NCBI GenBank assembly: GCA_963920635.1
Contig: OY987305.1
Span: 23,212,876 to 23,276,875 of the forward strand
Source: Pseudeuparius sepicola
Taxonomy: Eukaryota > Arthropoda > Insecta > Coleoptera > Anthribidae
Length of the DNA: 64,000 nucleotides
Direction: 5' to 3'
The position numbers and the translations under genes are program-made. Below are positions 21,428 to 33,094 of this stretch, piece after piece. The notes beneath the pieces are model-generated. The model did no database searches and was not told the DNA's origin. It worked only from the letters and a program-made list of their open reading frames with translations. Numbering within the stretch: the stretch's first letter is position 1; each line of letters starts with the position of its first letter.

Positions 21428-22884
21428 TTAATTGTCTGAAGTTGGAGTGGTAAATGTAAATGATTTTCCTCTAATTTCCTCATTTTTATTAATAAGTTGT
21501 AAATCTTTGACTTTAATTTCACAATTTTGTTTAAAATGGATTAAATTTGGTTCATCAATAATTTTGATTTCTTCTTTGTTCTGGCATTTTGTTGAAATTT
21601 TTAATGTTTCTTCGGCGGGAATGACGAGGACATACTGGCTGTTGACGGCTTGTATTATTGGGTTAATTATATTTATTGGTAAACCATTGCAAAATTTTCC
21701 TTCGGCTTCTTTTATCATGGAAATTATACGTTCATTTGAGCGAGGCGTGAGCAAATTTTGACAAATTTACAAATTTTCTATCTTCGAGCATTCTTCATTC
21801 TCGAACTGTTGTTGGCTTGAGCCAAGTATAAGGGAAGGATGACTTGGAATAATAACTGAATTTTTAATTGGAATCGGGGAATAATCGATATGTTTGAAAT
21901 TTTTCGTGTAAAAATATTGGAAAGGAACAGCAAATATAATTTTATAATTATTAAAGTTAACTTGAATTCCAGCAATTTGGTAATAAGAAATTACATATTT
22001 TAGTTTCAAAATAGAGTTAGTAGGATAAAAAATTTTCAAATATTTAATCATAGAACCTAATTGTAAAGCAAAAATTATTGAACTATGTAGGTAAAGTATT
22101 AAGTTTTGCGAACATTATCGCGTTTTCCAAATTATCTAGAAAAGTTACAAAATTTTGACAATTGAGAATAGTTTGATCTAAAATATTTTGTGCTTGCGAG
22201 TATCCTGAAATATCATTAATTATTTTATTCATATTGAACTCAAAATTTTCTAATCTTTCGTTTATTAAATTTTGATTTGATTGTAAAATAGTTATAGTGG
22301 AATTATAGTTATCAATAAGCTGTTTAGTCAACGAAATTTGTAAAGAAATTTCCTTTGTAAAGGACTGTTGATTATTTTGAAAGCCGTAAATTGCTTTATC
22401 GTACTTTTCACCGTCGTCTGAATCTAGCGTTCCAAAAAGCCATTTTGAACCTTTACCTACTATGTTGTTTACTAAGCCTCTTTTATTTCTACTATGTGGA
22501 GTTATGTTATCTAACTTCCTTTCTACTTCCATTATTAAGTATTCTACATGCTGTAGTAAATTATATAAGACATCTGAATATGAATTACTAGTAATTTCTG
22601 TTATATTACTCTTGTTTAAAGATAACATTATTATAATATAAAATTTACGAATATTATTGAGTTGCTTAATTATAGGGTTAAATCTAATATAATGGATAAA
22701 AGTATGTTTGGTCTTTATAATTTTCGTATCTCCTAGCTGAAAGGGTAGCAAAGGAGTTTTTATTGGGGGTAAATGTCATTTCAGTCGTCGTTGTCAGTAT
22801 TAGTACTGGAGTCAATGTTAATAATAGCGTCGTTGTCAGGAATACCAAATAAGTACGGTCTAAAATAATTCGTAAAATAAACAA
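21428..22884 (-). pseudogene. env: Errantivirus-like envelope (F-like) protein, frameshifted
   Basis: The minus strand carries a hydrophobic N-terminus (near 22860-22780), a furin-type site RNKR at about 22470 followed by a Gly/Val-rich segment with LDSDDGEKY, and a long predicted coiled-coil segment. These are landmarks of the baculovirus-F-like Env of insect errantiviruses, which mediates membrane fusion. The central part (22751-22083) is open for 222 codons. Two further frames (22051-21767 and 21754-21428) carry the C-terminal ectodomain after frameshifts. No transmembrane anchor or cytoplasmic tail is visible before the stop near 21428. This is a decayed genomic copy. Confidence 0.85.
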
Positions 22885-23779
22885 TAGCTAGAATTTTTTT
22901 TCTATCGTATACTGTAATTTTGTTCCGCGGGGTTTAAAATTCTAGAGACCAGTGGCGCAATCAGAAATTATTGTCAGGTGGGGCTGGTTGACAAAGTTCA
23001 TGTTTCATTGTTAAGAATTGCGGCGCAGGCGAAAATTTTCAAATTTTCAAGGTCAAACATTTTTAATGAAATAAAAAAAAAATAAGTCACCTAATATTAG
23101 CAAAAAATATTAGGCAACTGATGGTAGTTTTTTCTTTGTTAACTGTAGAACCATAATAATAATTTAACTATGCAGTATAACTGTAAGAAGTAGGTACTCT
23201 TTTTTTATTTTACATAAAAGCCCGAGAGAGAATTCCTTGAGTGATGTGGAAGTAAAAATATAAGTTAGTACCTATAAATTGATTCCCACATTCTATAAAT
23301 TAACATGTCCTCTCAAAGGCTCAAATGTAGAATATATAGAGAGGTAGGTATCTTCCTATAGAAATTTATTTCCTTGTGGATTCATAATTATTATTGATTT
23401 TTAAAAGCAGGAATTAAAATAGGCGCATATAACTCAGGTCAGATTAGTTTTAAGTTCGGCGCAGGTTTGGTTAGGTTTTAAGGCCCGCGGCGCGAAGCGC
23501 GTGTGCGTGTGACTTGTGTTTCTGTTCTGTGTCGACCGCCGGCCAAGCAACTAATCTTTCATTAAATGTCAACTACTAGTGTGTACCACCGATATCCTAT
23601 ATCCTCAATGTCGTATATTTGATAAATCATAACATAAACTTAAAAAATACAGGTTACACAAAATACAAAGCATTTGGTCTTGTTTTTATTTAGCATTGTT
23701 TAGCGCTTTTTCGCTTGGTTGGTACGAGCTCGGGGGGGGGGGGGGCTGCAGCCCGGCAGCACAATTTTTAATAAATCTT
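22885..23779. other. Spacer between env and RT remnants, with a G14 run
   Basis: RNase H and integrase, expected here, are not recognisable. A short GC-rich patch (23480-23550) and a run of 14 G at 23732-23745 next to ctgcagcccggc mark the junction with the RT remnant. The G run may be a sequencing or assembly weak point. Confidence 0.5.
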
Positions 23780-24440
23780 CTATAATAACCTAAAAGACCT
23801 AAAAATGATTTGATTTCCTTTTGTGTTTTTGGAATTGGCTCTCTTAATGGCTTCAATCATTTTGGGTTTGATATTACTCCATCGGGATTTATCAAGTTGT
23901 ATCTTAAGTTTAGCTTTTCTCAGTGTATTAAATAAGGACTTTAAATTAGCTATATGTTCTTCAAGGTTTGACGAAAATACTATAATGTCATCCATATAAA
24001 GTAAACAAATTTTTCCTTGTACCTAACTCCCTGAATTCTCATGCATTTAAATTTGATGAAAGCTTGACGCGAGGTCAATATAGTCGCGAAATGTTGACAA
24101 CGGCCTAATTTATCTAAAATGTCATTTATATTGGGTAAGGGATACCTATCGCCAATAGTTTTTTCGTTTACTTTCCGACAATCTGCGACAATTCTCCATT
24201 TTTGCATTCCGCTAGCGTCTAACTTTTTTGGGACTATCCAAATTGGGCTACTCCAAGGGCTATGACTATGACGAATAATACCATGGTCTAACATTTTTGA
24301 AATTTGTTTTCGGACCTCTTGTTTATGAATAAAAGGGATTTAGTATGAATTGGAATTTCGTCAATAGTTTTAATTTCCTGTTTTGTCTGATTTGTAAACG
24401 TTAATTTTGTACCATCTTGGTGGAAAATATCGGAAAATTC
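23780..24440 (-). pseudogene. pol: Gypsy-type reverse transcriptase fragment
   Basis: Frame 24294-23980 contains [40 protein letters not shown] and [20 protein letters not shown], the N-terminal RT signature of Ty3/gypsy elements, then [15 protein letters not shown] with the motif A region mutated. The [20 protein letters not shown] segment with motif C follows in another frame (23995-23780). Residues between motifs A and C are partly deleted. The thumb, RNase H and integrase are missing. Confidence 0.85.
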
Positions 24441-24515
24441 GCGACAAATTTTAATTAAAAAAAATAAAAATTATTTTTATCTTCATAAGCAGGGTTATTA
24501 TTATCATTATTATCA

Positions 24516-25200
24516 TCAACAAAATCCTCTATAAAAGATAAAAATTTTCCTTGTGTAAATCTGGAGCGGTTTGTCAAAGGTATATTGTATAGCGTTGTCT
24601 GTATTATTATGAATTTCCGTGTACGCAAAACCTTGTTTAGCTGTAGTAAGGGTTTCTGGAAAATAAAGATTTCCTATGTTGCACCCCGGAATAATGCTAT
24701 CAGTGTTGTATTGAGAGACCGGTACTTTTACTGAAACTGCTTCATGTGCATTTATCGAGATCCTGTGACAATCTTTTTTTGAGCCACGATAAAAGAATGG
24801 GATATTTGTTACATTATTTGTTAAAAATTGTCTGTCGAGGACAATAATAAATTTTAATTTTCTCATCTCACGTAGTCCTAAAATTCCGTCACAAAAACTC
24901 ATGAAAATCAAAAAGGGTACATATAAATATTTGATCTGTTTTAAAAATATCAGGAGCCGGTATATCAGCTCTAAATTCAACTTCAGTATCAACTAGTAAT
25001 TTTAAAGGCGGGTTTTCTACAATGATATAAGGTAAACTATTACAAATTTCCAAATTTCAGTATGAACTTCAATAATTTCGGGTTCTATTTCTTCCGTTTT
25101 GGGGACAACCTGACTTGTTGAAAATTTCCGGGACTTATATCATTTTTACTTTGAATTTGAATTAAATTTTGAGAAGGAGTTTGATGCATCACGCATTGAC
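24516..25200 (-). pseudogene. pol: Gypsy-type aspartic protease region
   Basis: Near 25010 the minus strand reads PPLKLLVDTEVEF, corresponding to the DTG active-site loop (Gly replaced by Glu). Frame 24992-24516 has FCDGILGLREMRKLKF, the second conserved protease motif, followed by the linker to RT (SINAHEAVSVKVPVSQYNTD, TLTTAKQGFAYTEIHNNTDN). A frameshift separates the two halves, and the altered active site indicates a dead enzyme. Confidence 0.7.
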
Positions 25201-25220
25201 TGTGTTGAATCAGTTAAGTT

Positions 25221-25795
25221 TTAACTATTAATTTGAAAAAATTCTGCAATAGTATTGCCTTGTGGCTGAAAATTATTGTTTGGCTTTTTGCTTTTCCCAA
25301 TAACTAACGGCTTTTTCTTATCTCCTTCCATGTTTGAGCACATCAGTTTTGTGAGTCTTTCATTTGCAGATTTTCCTCCTGCACACCTATCATTTCGTAA
25401 TGCACGTGTTTTTGTAGGATGTGCACGGAAAAAAAGTCCCGTTTCATCAGCATTAAAAATATCATTGGGGGCGTAGTCCTTCAATTTTGACTGTAAATTA
25501 TTAGCTTTCCATTCCTCTACATTTTGCAAGTTGACGTGAGCAGATTCACCACGCACAGTTCTAAAGGAAATGTTATACCTCTGATAAAATTTTTCCAACC
25601 AACCATTGGAAGCTTTGAAATTAGTTAGCTGCAAACTTTGGGCTGCTTCTAATGCCTTTTCTTTGAGCATAGGTCCAGATATGGGGATATTCTTATGTCG
25701 TATCTTACAGAACCAATTAAAAACAGTTATTTTCGGTATTTGATTTTATCTTGAATAGATAAACGCTTTCTATTTCCGGAATTTATACGGACACT
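25221..25795 (-). pseudogene. Tigger/pogo-like transposase fragment
   Basis: Read on the minus strand, an N-terminal psq-like segment (RLSIQDKIK, then WFCKIRHKNIPISGPMLKEK) leads to a CENP-B-type DNA-binding domain (KASNGWLEKFYQRYNISFRT) and the start of the DDE domain with FNADETGLFF, which carries the first catalytic Asp. It ends at about 25221 after KPLVIGKSKKP, where the sequence joins the errantivirus remnant, so the second half of the catalytic domain is gone. The 5' flank of the element continues to 28022 but is interrupted by another transposon. Confidence 0.85.
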
Positions 25796-25862
25796 ATACA
25801 AGACGAATTTAAACTGAGATTGTTACTGCAGTGATTGTAGAGTCGTCCCGGTGGCAAAACCC

Positions 25863-27722
25863 ACCCAAGTAGCACAAATTGTTTTTTAAAAGCTGTAACA
25901 GTATCTATACCGCTTTTTTATATAGCCTCAAGCTATATATATAAGAGTTGTAAACCATCTTTCAGCACTAATAAAGTATCAATATATCCAAAAAAGGCCC
26001 CCATTTATACAGCTTTTAAGTTCTATAAAGGGTTATAAAACAAGCTGAAATAGTAATTAAATTGCTTCTTTATTTTTACTCTTTTCAGCCCTTATAAAAT
26101 ATGTTATACAGCCACTAAGCAGTTGCTATATTGCTATATTCTTTTAATTGTTATATTAGAGGTATTTACATGATACAAACAAGATTTATAAAACCTTAAA
26201 AAGCATATATTGACGAACAAATCTTTTAAAAAATCATTTTTGCAATAAAACGGCTATATTAAAGCATACAATTTCTGTGTTCTCATAATCACAAATAGAA
26301 ATATGACGACTTTGTTGAATAACGAAGTAGAATCTGGTACCTACCTAATAAGAATCCGCCAGAAGATTCTTTTGCCTGTATATTATTAATTGTATTGCTC
26401 ACCCCGGACTCGAAATTCATCTGCCAACAAAGTTTTATGGTAAAACCACTTATTTTAGTGCGAAATAACAACTGCGCTTCGAAAATTCCTTGAAATTAAT
26501 TTAAACAAACCTTCCTTCTAACGTTAAAAAAATTATTGAACATATCAATATGGCCGCTCTATCACCTTCTTTTCCACTATAAAAAATGGCTTCTTTCAAA
26601 AAGGTCACCATACGATCACTTATAAATCGTTTAAAGAGCACTATTCTGCATAAAGGTGTCATTATTGTTGTATAGCCGCTTATTAAGCAATTATAAATTA
26701 TCAGAATTTAAAGAAGTTATAATAAATAATAATGTTTTATTATCTCTTGTAGTCTTCCTTTTTCATTGAATTTATGTCTCCAGTGCCATCTCTCGTTGGA
26801 CGTTAGATATATTTTCTTTTTTAATTGATTTTTATTAATATAACACACATTTTGCAATAAGTTCATTTTGGGAACTCGCCCAACAGCCGAGTAAATAATA
26901 ATATGACGTGATTTATTAATCTTATTTTATTTTAACTTTTTCTCTAGATTGTGAATAAATTAAACGCTAACCACAAATAATACTTTATGACTATAAATAA
27001 ATAGCAGAAATAGGTAGCTACAATAAGGTATTGGTTATAAGAATATTGTAAGGTTTTTTATTTAATAATTATTATTATTTATTTCCAAAAACAGGTAAAG
27101 ATAAAGACCTTCAACTTGACACTGTCTGTCTCTATGACAGTTTTACCTATCGTTTTAATTTGAACACCGGAAAAAGTACTTTTTACAGTTAAAACATCTG
27201 CTGGTATATGGTTCTAAAAGAGCATTTCAACTATATACTTGCTACAGAAAATATTCTCTTGGTGATAGTTACAAAGCTTTTATACATAATCTATACTAAA
27301 GCTATATTAGAAGCTATTTGTCTTAAATAACTATATTGCTGAGAAATTATACTTTAATCACGCTTAAAACTCTATAGTATCCAGCCACAATAAAGCAAAA
27401 GTTGGAGTATTATTAGATTACTTTATAGAAGCTATATGCAAGTTTATATAACTCTTACAAATCTGTTTTACTTATTCTATATAAAGGCTTCTAATACCGC
27501 TTTTACGAAGTAAAAATAATGCTATATAAATGGCGCAATGAAACACCTTTATAAAAATACTGTAAAGTTGTTTTAACAGAAACGTTATTTGGCTAATTTA
27601 CCGAATAAGCAATTTGGTATCATATATTTCCTTATTAATATAACCAATTGGCCATATTAATTGCTGCAATATACTTTTTATAAAGTTTTAAGCAGAAGAG
27701 CGCACCGAATGTGCTACTTGGG
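25863..27722. mobile_element. 1.86 kb non-autonomous element with CCCAAGTAGCACA termini
   Basis: cccaagtagcacaaattg at 25863 pairs in inverted orientation with the aatgtgctacttggg end near 27720. The interior is AT-rich with recurrent agctatata and ttataaagc words but no protein. It separates the Tigger coding fragment from its presumed 5' end. Target duplication and superfamily could not be established. Confidence 0.6.
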
Positions 27723-28022
27723 CAGGGTATAGGTAGATTTAAGTGTGCAATAAATCAATAAACTAAATTCCAAATCTTCTACACGGGTGGTGCCCTCCCG
27801 TCTGTCCGTTATTATCAGGTAATTTTACACACATTTTCATGTATTGGGTGAAAAATAGAGTGTCGGCGTCCGGTTTTTAGAGGGTCGGTTATTAAGAGGT
27901 ACCTAGTATTATTAAGAAAACCTCATTGCAAAATGCTGTGAAAACAAAATTGTCGGCAATATAGAGGTGCCCCCTCGGGTGCCCCCTATACAGAGGTGTC
28001 CGCAAAGAGAGGTTTTACTGTA
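27723..28022 (-). mobile_element. 5' end of the split Tigger-like element
   Basis: The end at 28022, read on the minus strand, begins tacagtaaaacctctctttg and continues with cggacacc. cggacac words recur near the coding fragment at ~25790. CAGTAAAACCTCT-type ends with TA duplication are typical of pogo/Tigger elements. The opposite terminus is lost at the errantivirus junction. Confidence 0.6.
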
Positions 28023-28102
28023 TTTATAAGCCCACTACAATAATTACTTTACATTAAATACCTAGTGTTTCTGTATGTATCCTTATTTGTGTATACTAAA
28101 TA

Positions 28103-29343
28103 TACAGGGTGTCTACTTTTAAGTGTATACAAATCGATAAAAAATGTATTTTGTGAGATATTTTCAAAAACCTTTTTTGTTCGAAAGGTCTTCAAAAAAC
28201 GCTTCTTTTGACGTTTTTACTTTTGTCAATATGCAAATCCAGGGACGGCTACGATTTTTTTATACCCAGATTTTCACAAAAACCATCTACCGATTTTTTT
28301 ATTTATTTATTTATTTACAGCGTTAATCAGAACACCCCGAAACCCCTATATAGGTACCAAATTTGAATAAAAAATATACAGGGAGTTCCATTCTGCAGGG
28401 TTTCAAAGTTGAGCAAAATAGGAATTTTAAAGGCACCTGCAAAGTAGTCAAGTGTGCCATGGAATCCCGTCAAAACAGTTAAACGGTTAATAGGACCACT
28501 CAAGGTGTTGGTGTGCAAAGGTCGAATTCAAAATATACAGAATGTTCTTATCTGTGCCATCTCAAAATGCTGAATTTTTGTGAAACTTTATACAGGTCAT
28601 GAGTGCTGTGGAATCATTGAAGAAATATTGATAAACACAAAAGTAATGCATTTCTTTACAAAATGCCATCTAACAAATAAAAACAATTTAAATTATTGGA
28701 CTTCTCAACAAAGTCGCTGTCTAAGATGATACATGGCACACCAGCCACCTTAACTGATATGGACTTACTGACTGGCAGACTTCTGTATTTTTTAGATTTA
28801 GTTCGTTTATAGTGTGTGTAGCGGTTTTAATATACTCGATTTTTGACCAGTATAAAGTTCCAAAAATTCAGTAATTTGGGATGGCACAGATAAGAACACT
28901 CTGTATATTTTGTATTGGATCTTTGCACACCAACATCTTGAGTGGTCCTATTGACCATTCAACTGTTTTGAGGGGATTCCATGGCACTCTTGACTTGGCG
29001 GATGCCTTTAAAATTCCTATTTTGCTCAATTTTGACACCCTGCAGAATGGAAATCCCTGTATATTTTTTATTCAAATTTGGTATATAGGAGTTTCGGGGT
29101 GTTCTGATAAACGCTGTGGGGTCAGATTTTAAATAAAAAAATCGCTAAATGGTTTTCGTAAAAATTGGGGGTATAAAAAAATCGCAGCCGGCCCTGGATT
29201 TGCATTTTGAAAATGGAAGAAGGGTCAAAAGAAGCGGTTTTTGATGGCTTTTCGAACAAAAAAAGGTTTTTGAAAATATCTCACAAAATAATTTTTTTAT
29301 CGATTTGTATACACTTATCTTATCTTATCTTATACACCCTGTA
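28103..29343. mobile_element. 1.24 kb foldback MITE (TACAGGGTGTCTAC end)
   Basis: The left end tacagggtgtctacttttaa pairs with the right end at 29343 (tacaccctgta). About 480 bp of each arm is complementary, including tttgttcgaaaggtcttcaa and caaattcctattttgct-type words. The ~230 bp centre (28610-28840) is single copy. Extra cttat repeats lie near the right end (29313-29332). The open frames in each arm are images of one another and are not genes. Confidence 0.85.
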
Positions 29344-30521
29344 GATATAAACGAGTCACATAAAAAACGCAATTCGAACTAATACGAAATAATTTAATAC
29401 AAAGGCAAAATTAATAATTTAAAACAATATAAATATAATCATACGAATGCAACTAATATGAATGAAATAAATCTACAGTGTCTCGCCGGTTACTTAGGAT
29501 TAGAAAATAAGAAGAACTGCTCTATAATAACTATCTTTACCTTTTCTTTATTTATATATTTAATCTGATGTAATTGTAATGGTGAGTTAATTTATAAGAA
29601 CCGGGAGGAACTAGAATATACCTTATGCATTAGGTATATACTTTATGACTATCTCTTCATAAAAAATATTTTGTTCTTGTTTCCTAAAATATACCTAACT
29701 GAATGTTTTATTTTCCAAAACTTTGGAGCGATCTGTGCCGCTTAGAGGGAGAGAGAGTTACTAAATTGTGGAAATTTCGTGTTCCAACATTTCCGCAAAG
29801 TTAATTTCCTGCAACTGACAAAGCCGTTCCATGCATAAGCGTTTTCTGATGGATGCCTGTTGTTCCTGTCCCTGATAAAATCTAGCAGGATTGTCCAATG
29901 GAAGGAAAAGGGTCCTATTTCGCACAACTATGCATCACAAATTTCGACCATTTCGACGTGGCACGTACTCACATAAATATTATTATCCAATGACACTCGA
30001 CGTAGCACAGGAAAAACGATAAATTTACATACGCTGTAGCGTGTTCATATTATTTACAAAGGTTGTATTCGAATCCAAACTATTTACATTGCCCATTTAC
30101 AACAACTGTAATATTGAATAAATTATAACTGGAAAACAAATATATCCAAATCACATTTTTTATTACATCTGTAAAATAATTATACATTTTGACTTTTTCA
30201 GCCTACATTTTCATTAGTACTTACCCACTATAATAATACTTAGGTATCTCAAGTAATATTACAAAAAAAAACAACAATAACATAAGCAATTAAAAACAAT
30301 AAGCCTCATTCATATAAAAATTTCTAGTAGAATTGAAAAGAGATTTCTGTGGAGACCAGTGATATCCGAATCATGACTATTCGACCCAATCACTCTGCAA
30401 ATAAGTGAATTTTTACCAGAATTTTTTCTAAAAGCAAAAGGCGTAACTGGTTTAACAAGAAGAGATATATCTAATAATTAGTCTTCCTGATCCTTAGAAT
30501 TTTTGCTTTCTTAATCATTCT
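29344..30521. other. Mostly unassigned DNA; possible minus-strand terminal exon at 29757-29930
   Basis: On the minus strand one frame reads FYQGQEQQASIRKRLCMERL, then CQLQEINFAEMLEHEISTI and a stop near 29757. Its amino-acid composition looks coding, and a possible AG acceptor lies near 29910, but the upstream tract is not pyrimidine-rich and a stop occurs just upstream. No family is recognised. The remainder is AT-rich with no gene seen. Confidence 0.25.
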
Positions 30522-31110
30522 TCATCTCAAATAAAGTCTGGGTATTTCCGACACTTTTAGAAACATTTGATTTATTCGATGTATTTTTGAGACATGGATT
30601 TTTAATCCATGTTTACTTTTAAAAAATCTTGAATAAGCGCTGCAACAATGACGCTGTGCTTCGATTTTCGACGGTAATGAACTTACTTTTGTTAAAAGAT
30701 CAAAATGTCCTGCGCATGGATCACCAGAAAATAAGAGATTGATTGAATTTTGAAATTTCTTTGTAGATAAAATTAAAGGAGATTCCATTGGATTAAAAAT
30801 TTCTTCGGGTATTTGATTCTTTGATATATATACGTTAATATTTATCTTGTAGATTTTTGAAATAGCCAAACATTCCACAGATGTACCAAAAGCTCAATTT
30901 TTCTTCATTTTCATACAATAATTGGATTTATTAAGATCGAAATCTATAATATGATATTTTTAAAAAATTTCCCAGTTAGAGTGGATATGGTCGACTGATT
31001 CATGTCTAATATTATTATAATTATTCTCTGTTTGGTATAAATATAAACTTACGGCTCTAAACAATTCCCGTCTTCAATAATTTTCGATATTTGAAAGGTA
31101 AATTTTTCCA
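30522..31110 (-). pseudogene. OTU-type cysteine protease plus C2H2 finger remnant
   Basis: On the minus strand, IIEDGNCL (~31075, the Asp-Gly-Asn-Cys catalytic motif) is followed after a frameshift by RAVSLYLYQTENNYNNIRHE and SVDHIHSNWEIFKKY, then VECLAISKIYKININVYIS and finally DPCAGHFDLL, with the catalytic His of OTU proteases. A C2H2-like finger follows (CSAYSRFFKSKHGLKIHVSK, with a His pair). OTU domains remove ubiquitin-like modifiers. OTU plus zinc finger occurs in polyproteins of several non-LTR and other retroelements, which is the likely origin here. At least two frameshifts break it, and no adjacent RT was recognised. Confidence 0.75.
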
Positions 31111-31246
31111 TCAAAACTGTCAGATTGCAATTTTAGGATATTATGTCAAAAATCTTCATTATTCTAAATCCATTTTAACAGTCACATTTGTATGTTCGCA
31201 ATATCCAATAATTTCTTGAGGTCCTGGTATTTCTTACCAACATTAA

Positions 31247-32135
31247 TAGGGTAAGTCCGGGAGAGATGGCTCACCGGGTGCGAGACGGCACATTCAAATA
31301 TTTTCGCCAGCATTACATTTGCACACACGCTCAATTAGTCACTTCGAGTCTAATGTGCAGCTGACAACCTATTTCGTGTTTAGTGGTGTTAAAGCAAAAT
31401 ACTGGTAATTTATGTTCAATAATATTTTTTTATCCTAGACTTTATTTTTAATAAAAATACTGGTGTCGAAATAGCATCATAGGTGACTGGGATTATGTGG
31501 ATAGGCCGTTATTGAAATGATTATGACGGGTAAACGGACAAATGGGTGGACCATCTCTCCCGCATTGTTGGGATATATGGCCCACTGACGTCATGGGATA
31601 GATGGTCATCTCTCCCTCATGGAGAAAATACATACGGTAAATTATTTAACTGATTACAAATGAAAAGCAACAGTAAGAGGGCAATTGTGCGTCGAAGATA
31701 TTGAAATGGCTGCACAAGCAGTTAGAAATGGTATACAATAGGAGTCAGAGAAGCTTGTCGCACATTCAATAACATTCCTCCCTCATCATTTAGAAATGGT
31801 TCTCTGAGAGTTTTTAGAAATATCTGAATTTATGAAATCTCTGTGGCAAAGTTTTATGCAAAACTAGACAGTAAATAAAAATACTTTTGTCGAACCATCT
31901 CACCCGCCTAGCTGGGCCAACTCACCCATATACTACGGGAGAGAAGGATCACTATGCCTAAAGTTATTTTATTTTTTATCGAAAAATCATATTTTGTTTT
32001 TGTCAAAATCGTTCCTCTGCTATGACACTGTTTGTATTTACTTTTTAAATAAATTTTCTTACTCAACTATCTCAATGCATTTCACTGTTACAACGATTTT
32101 AGAAAAAGTGGGCCAACTCTCCCGGTCTTACCCTA
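31247..32135. mobile_element. 0.89 kb element with TAGGGTAAG...GGGAGAG termini and internal repeats
   Basis: Ends tagggtaagtccgggagaga and, inverted, tagggtaagaccgggagagt are bounded by TA. The motif atctctcccg (or its complement) recurs inside near 31552, 31601 and 31885-31940. There is no transposase. The overall plan (TAGGG end, G-rich subterminal repeats) resembles the element at 56769-58467. Confidence 0.75.
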
Positions 32136-32506
32136 TACTTGTAATTATAAAATAATTGTTACTATTTTTCTGGAAAAAGCTTTGTAAAACAGGAGTAAAA
32201 GAATAATAGGGTGTTATATACGATGATTATTATATTATTTAAAATAATAATAGCTAATTTGAATTTTAGTTTTTTTAATTTTTATTTTATCTTGTTACAT
32301 TTTGTTACCAGCTAAAGTTTCAAGTATGTCTAATTATAAAATAGAACGTAATTATGAAAATATTCCATGGCTGACTAGTGACTATATAAAAATTAAAAAA
32401 TCAGAAATAGCTCTTTTATTTTTTATAATAACTATGCCGAGTATTATATCTTTGGAAAGCTCAAAAAATGGCCAATTCGATAAGGAGTCAACTATGATTT
32501 ATATAT

Positions 32507-32771
32507 CAATGAAGTAAAATAACGGGTATTTCAGCCAAAATTATGTATTATTTATTCTTTACAATTTTTGGAAGTTTATATCCATTAGAACCATAACTTT
32601 TCAATATTCATTTCAATAGTAAGTATATAAATAATTCTTACTCAATAATATATATTACCTAGCACTATTTTAGCCCTGACGAAGGCCAAAAATATGGCCG
32701 AAAGCTTGGTTCATTGTAAAGAATAAATAATACATAATTTTGGCTGAAATACCCGTTATTTTACTTCATTG
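32507..32771 (+). mobile_element. Palindrome-ended element carrying a hammerhead motif
   Basis: The first and last 58 bp (32507-32564 and 32714-32771) are exact inverted complements, beginning caatgaagtaaaataacggg. The 150 bp between holds a hammerhead core. The element interrupts a MITE-A copy. Shared words (aaataacg, cagcca, gaaagcttgg) link it to the 61257-61548 element. Confidence 0.85.
32671..32713 (+). ncRNA. Hammerhead ribozyme motif, stem II GGCC/GGCC
   Basis: CTGACGA (32676-32682; consensus CTGANGA) is followed by A, then stem II GGCC/GGCC with an 8 nt loop, then GAAA and the self-complementary AGCT with cleavage triplet CTT, then GG. TAGCC before the core can pair with the GGTT after the site as a short stem I. 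Compared with 61346 the stem II pair U-A has become C-G, a compensatory change. Confidence 0.75.
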
Positions 32772-33094
32772 TTTATGTCATATCTCAAAAATCACAAACA
32801 ACATAAAAAATTGGATTAGTATCTTATTAAGCCCAAAATTATCTCCCATTTTTGTCTCTACAGTTTTTCTGTATAATCAGAAATAACGGAGCTATAGAGA
32901 TCTGATGAAATAGCAAAAAATCACTCCTTTCAAAATATCTAGTGAGCTTTTTGAATTTTGAACTTTTTTAAAAATGCAAAAGGGGCATTACATTGAGCAT
33001 TTAAAACCGCAATTCTTTCCCCATTTAATCTCTGTTCTAGCTCTGCTAGTTTCCGAGATCCCCATAGTGGTCACCGAAAAAAACTCACCCTGTA

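Larger units (their letters stand above)
21428..25200 (-). mobile_element. Endogenous errantivirus-like (Ty3/gypsy with env) remnant
   Basis: In minus-strand order: protease region (25200-24516), partial reverse transcriptase (24440-23780), a gap where RNase H and integrase should be, and an env-like gene (22884-21428). This order is that of insect errantiviruses. Gag is absent from the right end, where a Tigger transposase begins at ~25220, and LTRs were not found. Frameshifts in every domain and the loss of RNase H and integrase mean the copy is non-functional. Confidence 0.8.
32280..33094 (-). mobile_element. MITE-A copy 3 (inverted), interrupted by a hammerhead-bearing insertion
   Basis: The right end ctcaccctgta at 33094 and the following tagtttccgagatcccc word match the left end of MITE-A in inverse orientation. 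Collinearity continues to ttgttaccagct at ~32310. Between gactatgattta (~32500) and gtttatgtcatatctc (~32772) a foreign palindromic element is inserted. Confidence 0.8.

Noticed and set aside
28144..29132. Open frames in each arm of the 28-29 kb foldback
   Set aside because: Arm symmetry produces related peptides; no domain and no start context.
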